27,011 nucleotides of DNA from an uncultured Alphaproteobacteria bacterium (lineage in GTDB: Bacteria > Pseudomonadota > Alphaproteobacteria > Puniceispirillales > Puniceispirillaceae), in NCBI GenBank assembly GCA_913031555.1, contig CAJWDO010000003.1, forward strand, positions 1 to 27,011. The letters run 5' to 3'. Below, piece by piece: positions 23,624 through 27,011 of this stretch. Position 1 is the stretch's first letter; each line of letters starts with the position of its first letter. The position numbers and the translations under genes are program-made. The notes under the pieces are model-generated. The model had not been told where the DNA came from and did no database searches. It worked only from the letters and a program-made list of their open reading frames with translations.

Positions 23624-25387
23624 ATGGCAAACCGGCTGAAAAAATGCTTTAACGGGCTGGCGGTCACCTGTGCGACAGGCGACCGGCTATCCAGGGGATC
23701 GTCTGTGACCGTGCCATTCAAAAAATCGGCCTTGTTGCTGGTGCTGGCATGTCTTGCCGCCGCCGTTCTGATCGGCCACCAGACCGTGCCACCGATGGAT
23801 CGTGACGAGTCGCGCTTTGCGCAGGCCAGCAAGCAAATGGTGCAGACAGGTGATCTTGTCACCATTCGCTTTCAGGACGATATCAGGGCCAAGAAACCGG
23901 CCGGAATCTATTGGCTTCAGGCCATCTCGGCATCAGTGTTCGGCGAGGATGACATCGCGCCCTATCGGCTGCCAAGCCTGCTTGCCATGCTGCTGACGGT
24001 CTATGGCACTTTCCGCATTGCGCGAACGCTCTACAAACCGCAACGCGCCATGCTGGCGGCGGCGGCCTGCGGTGGTGCGCTGATTGTCTGTGCCGAGGCA
24101 CATCTGGCAAAGACGGATTCGGTGCTGATGCTGCTGTGCCTGATGCAGCAATACGGGTTGATGCGGGTCTACCGGGCCTGGCAGCATGGCCGCCGGCTGG
24201 CCTATCATTCCTATCTGTGGGTGTGGCTGCCGATGGCCGCGGCGGTGCTGGTCAAGGGACCGGTGGCCCCGATGCTGGCGCTGACGACGATTGCCGCGCT
24301 GTCGGCATGGCATCGCAATGTCAGATGGCTTCGCATGCTGCGCGCCGGGCGCGGTGTGCTCATCCTGTGTCTTGTCACGCTTCCCTGGGCGGTGCTGGTG
24401 ACGTTGGCGACTGACGGGGCGTTCCTTGATATCGCCTTCCGTGGTGATTTTCTGTCGAAGGTGCAGAGCGGACAGGAATCGCATGGCGCGCCGGTCGGCA
24501 GCTATTTGCTTCTGGCGGCGATCCTGCTCTGGCCGGCCAGCCTCCTGCTGCCACGCGCCATCAGCCAGATGCCGCTGCTGCTGTCGCATGTCGAAAGCCG
24601 GTTTCTGCTGGCCTGGATCCTGCCTTTCTGGGTGGTAATTGAATTCGTGCCGACGAAATTGCCGCATTATCCGCTGCCGCTGGTGCCGGCGATCATGGTG
24701 CTTCTTGTCTGCGCCGTTGAGGCACCGCTTGCCGGGGTGGCGAATGGCGGCATGCGGGCGGTCGCACGGCGCTGGCTGGCGCTTGCCGGTGAAGGTGTGA
24801 TGCTCGCCGCTGGACCGGTCCTTGTCGCCTGTTTTGCCTGGGCCGCGCTGACCTATGGCGGGGTGACAGGCGGGCGGGCCTTTGCCTTTGCCATGCTGTG
24901 CGCGCTGTTGGCAGCACTGGCGCTATGGCAGGGAATTGTCTGGCACCGACAAGGTGGCATCCGGCCTGTCGCCATTGTGGTCGCCGCCGGCGCGGTGATG
25001 AATCTGGTCGCTATCGGCGGTCTGATCCCGTCACTGTCCCGCATCCATCTGGCGCGCGCCATCGACACCGCCATCACTGAAGCCGGCCCGCCTCCCGCTG
25101 CCATGGCCACGGCCGGGTTTCATGAACCCTCGCTGGTCTTTCATCTTGGGCGTGACCTGCTTCTTGTTGATGGTGGCGAAGCGGCGTTGTTCCTTGCCGA
25201 GGCGCCCGGCGGCCTTGCCATTGTCGAACGCGATCAGCAGGCGGCGTTTCTTGATATGGCCGGCACGCTGGGACTTGGCGTCGAGGCCATCCACCAGATT
25301 GAAGGCTTCAACATGTCAAAAGGTAAAGATGTGTTAATTTTCCTCTACCGCGCCGATGCGTTTGACCCGCGCGGCGTGAGTGGGTAA
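23624..25387 (+). CDS. ArnT-like GT-C glycosyltransferase, GT83 type
   Basis: This is a 587-residue polytopic inner-membrane transferase of the PMT/ArnT class, which moves a sugar from polyprenyl phosphate to lipid A or another acceptor on the periplasmic face. The first hydrophobic helix (about 35-50) is followed by the periplasmic motif MDRDESRFAQ (58-67), holding the acidic pair expected in ArnT. KKPAGIYWLQA follows, then about a dozen more helices to about residue 490 and a C-terminal periplasmic domain (HLGRDLLLV and similar). ATG 23624 has GGAAGGGG eight bases upstream. A GTG at 23705, with its own AGGGG, would start directly before helix 1, so the first 27 residues are uncertain. The sugar is unknown. 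Confidence 0.87.
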   Translation: MANRLKKCFNGLAVTCATGDRLSRGSSVTVPFKKSALLLVLACLAAAVLIGHQTVPPMDRDESRFAQASKQMVQTGDLVTIRFQDDIRAKKPAGIYWLQAISASVFGEDDIAPYRLPSLLAMLLTVYGTFRIARTLYKPQRAMLAAAACGGALIVCAEAHLAKTDSVLMLLCLMQQYGLMRVYRAWQHGRRLAYHSYLWVWLPMAAAVLVKGPVAPMLALTTIAALSAWHRNVRWLRMLRAGRGVLILCLVTLPWAVLVTLATDGAFLDIAFRGDFLSKVQSGQESHGAPVGSYLLLAAILLWPASLLLPRAISQMPLLLSHVESRFLLAWILPFWVVIEFVPTKLPHYPLPLVPAIMVLLVCAVEAPLAGVANGGMRAVARRWLALAGEGVMLAAGPVLVACFAWAALTYGGVTGGRAFAFAMLCALLAALALWQGIVWHRQGGIRPVAIVVAAGAVMNLVAIGGLIPSLSRIHLARAIDTAITEAGPPPAAMATAGFHEPSLVFHLGRDLLLVDGGEAALFLAEAPGGLAIVERDQQAAFLDMAGTLGLGVEAIHQIEGFNMSKGKDVLIFLYRADAFDPRGVSG

Positions 25388-25438
25388 AGAAACGCAAATG
25401 CCCAGTCCATTGATCCTGCCCCTGCCGAGTGTGTCTTC

Positions 25439-26299
25439 ATGACCCGAACCAAGGCCGCCACCGCCAAACCCGCCGCGATTGAGATCTCGGTGCTTGTTCC
25501 GGTGATGAACGAAGCTGGCAATATCCGTCCGCTTATAGAGGAAATCAGCACTACGCTGAGCGGACGTCGGTTCGAGATCATATATGTCGATGATGCCAGC
25601 ACCGATGAAAGTCCGGACGAACTTGCCAGCTGCGCCGCTGATATTCCAGAACTGCGGGTGCTGCGCCATCAGACGCGCGCTGGACAGAGCGCGGCCATCA
25701 GATCGGCGTTGCTGGTGGCGCGTGGCGATTTGATCGGGGTGCTTGATGGTGATGGCCAGAATGTGCCGTCCGACCTGCCGGCGCTTGAGGCGGCGTTGCG
25801 GGCAGAGACAGGCGATGGAGACGTCGTTGGTATGGCCGCCGGCATCCGCGCCCGTCGTCAGGACAGCGCGATGCGGCTGCTTGCCTCGCGCGGCGCACGC
25901 TGGATCCGGCGCAGCCTGCTGGCCGACACGCATCCTGACAGCGGCTGTGGCATCAAAATTCTGCACCGGTCGCTGTTTCTGCAACTTCCCTTCTTCAATC
26001 ACATGCATCGTTTCATGCCGAGCCTTGTGCGGCGGCATGGGGGTGTGGTGGTTGGCGTTGCGGTGGCGCACCGGCCGCGCCTTCGTGGCACCTCCAAATA
26101 CCGGATCCTCGACCGGCTGCTGGTCGGGATCAGTGATGTCATCGGAGTGATCTGGCTGCTGCGCCGTGCGCCGCGTCAGGGCATTGTGACCGAGGTCACA
26201 GTCGGCAAGACAGCCACCGTGAAGACTGCCACAAAGACTGCCACAAAGGCCGGCAAGAAGACGGGCAAGAAGGCCAGCAATAGGGGAGTCGGCGCATGA
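25439..26299 (+). CDS. Family-2 glycosyltransferase with a repetitive Lys/Thr tail
   Basis: This 286-residue GT-A enzyme resembles dolichol/undecaprenyl-phosphate sugar synthases (DPM1/ArnC type). It has the nucleotide-binding start VLVPVMNEAGNI (18-29), YVDDAST (49-55), and the metal-binding DGDGQ (103-107). A GTSKYRILDRLLVG segment is typical of the family, with one hydrophobic stretch (227-241). ArnC has two C-terminal membrane helices; here residues 251-286 form a basic tail with KTAT and GKK repeats, partly from a 12-base tandem duplication. It would make the lipid-linked sugar used by the GT83 protein (inferred). The ATG has no strong ribosome site; a 14-codon frame (25398-25442) ends on it as ATGA and may couple translation. 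Confidence 0.87.
   Translation: MTRTKAATAKPAAIEISVLVPVMNEAGNIRPLIEEISTTLSGRRFEIIYVDDASTDESPDELASCAADIPELRVLRHQTRAGQSAAIRSALLVARGDLIGVLDGDGQNVPSDLPALEAALRAETGDGDVVGMAAGIRARRQDSAMRLLASRGARWIRRSLLADTHPDSGCGIKILHRSLFLQLPFFNHMHRFMPSLVRRHGGVVVGVAVAHRPRLRGTSKYRILDRLLVGISDVIGVIWLLRRAPRQGIVTEVTVGKTATVKTATKTATKAGKKTGKKASNRGVGA
26222..26248 (+). repeat. 12-bp tandem duplication in the GT2 tail
   Basis: AAGACTGCCACA occurs at 26222-26233 and again at 26234-26245, followed by another AAG. It is in frame and encodes KTAT twice plus K. The surrounding AAG-rich codons for GKK and similar words extend the low-complexity basic tail. Confidence 0.85.
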
Positions 26300-26664
26300 T
26301 CGCCCTTCTGTCAGCGCAGATCGAGGCTGGCGCGCGCGCCTTTGCCAGCGTTCTTGTCACGATCCTGCCATTTCTTCCGGACAGTCTTGTCACCAATCCG
26401 GAACGCATCATGATCGTTGTCGGCTTCGCCGGGCAGGGTCTGTTCGCGATGCGCTTCATCATCCAGTGGCTGTCATCCGAAAAGGAGGCCAAGTCGGTGA
26501 TCCCGATCGCCTTCTGGTATTTCTCGATCGGTGGTGGCGCGGTCCTTCTTCTCTACGCTATCTGGCGGCAGGACCCGGTAATCATCTGCGGTCAGGGCCT
26601 CGGGCTGTTCATCTATCTGCGGAACCTCTATTTCATCCACCGCGAAAGCTCGTCCGGCAGCTGA
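26296..26664 (+). CDS. LAB_N domain small membrane protein
   Basis: This 122-residue protein consists mainly of the domain found at the N terminus of some lipid-A-disaccharide synthases, here stand-alone. Three hydrophobic segments are clear: 38-58, containing GFAGQGLFAMRFIIQWL; about 70-88, containing PIAFWYFSIGGGAVLLLYA; and about 92-115, containing GQGLGLFIYLRNLYFI. A weaker fourth lies near residues 15-27. From memory the domain belongs to the PQ-loop/SWEET-like superfamily, so a role in moving or presenting lipid-linked sugar is conceivable but unproven. The ATG at 26296 overlaps the GT2 stop as ATGA. The protein ends seven bases before the convergent EVE gene's stop. Confidence 0.88.
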   Translation: MIALLSAQIEAGARAFASVLVTILPFLPDSLVTNPERIMIVVGFAGQGLFAMRFIIQWLSSEKEAKSVIPIAFWYFSIGGGAVLLLYAIWRQDPVIICGQGLGLFIYLRNLYFIHRESSSGS

Positions 26665-26671
26665 CAGTCCG

Positions 26672-27011
26672 TCACAGGGTCGTCTCGCCCATCGCCATCA
26701 GGATTTTCCAATGCGCGGCGGTGACCGGCGTCACCGACAGCCGCGACTGGCGCACCAGTGCCATCTCGGCAAGCCGCTCGTCGGCCTTGATCTCGGCAAG
26801 TGTGACCGGCCTTGACATGCTCTTCACGGCTTTCACCGTGACCATGCCGAAACGCGCGCTGGCATCGGTCGGGTCGGGGTGATAAAGCTCGATCACCTCG
26901 ACGATGCCGACAATCTGCTTCTCATTCACCGAATGATAGAAGAAAGCAAGGTCGCCAATCTCCGTGGACTTCATGTTGTTCGACGCTTGGTAGTTGCGAA
27001 CGCCGTCCCAT
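26672..27011 (-). CDS. EVE-domain protein, 5' end beyond window
   Basis: The visible C-terminal 112 residues show the EVE (thymocyte nuclear protein 1-like) fold. The first visible residues WDGVRNYQASNNMKS are the hallmark ligand-pocket region, followed by IGDLAFFYHS, a basic/hydrophobic IVGIVEVIELYHPDPTD strand pair, and PVTLAEIKADERLAEMALVRQSRLSV. The frame stays open through position 27011, so the true start lies to the right, and the ATG at 26974 is internal. Family members bind modified bases or RNA; in bacteria the cellular role is mostly unknown. The gene converges on the LAB_N gene. Confidence 0.9.
   Translation of the reverse strand, partial: WDGVRNYQASNNMKSTEIGDLAFFYHSVNEKQIVGIVEVIELYHPDPTDASARFGMVTVKAVKSMSRPVTLAEIKADERLAEMALVRQSRLSVTPVTAAHWKILMAMGETTL

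Noticed and set aside
26672..26974. Complete small gene starting at ATG 26974
   Set aside because: The conserved EVE motif WDGVRNYQASN continues upstream of this ATG to the window edge, so the ATG is internal and the gene is partial.

Overview
This window reads as a densely packed, high-GC (clearly above 55% by eye) piece of an alphaproteobacterial core chromosome. The signs are the order rpmH-rnpA-yidD-yidC-engB-argB, a HAD pyrimidine 5'-nucleotidase just before dapD, a membrane-anchored CycM-type cytochrome c, and the dnaX-ybaB-recR set. A Rhodospirillales or marine SAR116-like origin is possible, but that is inference. I see no insertion sequences, integrases, phage genes, CRISPR arrays or recognisable defence genes.

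Layout. 1-124 (- strand): the 5' part of tRNA-Arg(ACG) with its promoter and a leader hairpin. 321-2057: xanthine phosphoribosyltransferase convergent with an orphan membrane histidine kinase. 2175-9899 (+): a long run with rpmH, rnpA, yidD, yidC, engB, argB, a HAD nucleotidase, dapD, dapE and a small unknown membrane protein, covering ribosome and membrane biogenesis, arginine synthesis and lysine/diaminopimelate synthesis. 9901-12122 (-): def-fmt-truA. 12297-13373 (+): rmuC. 13367-18245 (-): kdsB, pheA, the SRP 4.5S RNA gene ffs, dnaX, ybaB and recR. 18423-20745 (+): cytochrome c, a HisN-like phosphatase and a GhrA-like reductase. 20753-23559 (-): a MATE exporter and a leucyl aminopeptidase. 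23624-26664 (+): an ArnT-like glycosyltransferase, a family-2 glycosyltransferase and a LAB_N membrane protein, together resembling a lipid A or envelope glycosylation cassette. 26672-27011 (-): the 3' part of an EVE-domain gene.

How the genes work together. Most are housekeeping genes in translationally coupled groups, often with ATGA, GTGA or TGATG stop/start overlaps. kdsB (Kdo activation) and the GT83/GT2/LAB_N trio both point to lipopolysaccharide construction or decoration.

The unexpected signals lie in DNA structure rather than in a new multi-gene system. (1) Several short tandem duplications occur in 27 kb: 17 bp x2 before gpt, 18 bp x2 in dnaX, 15 bp x2 at the pheA stop, 15 bp x4 inside kdsB, and 12 bp x2 in the GT2 tail. 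The kdsB one inserts four IGIPR pentapeptides into CMP-Kdo synthetase. (2) All five convergent gene pairs overlap or lie within 7 bp, with no room for a terminator. (3) The GT2 has a repetitive Lys/Thr tail and sits beside a separate LAB_N membrane partner. I found no convincing intrinsic terminator anywhere in the window.
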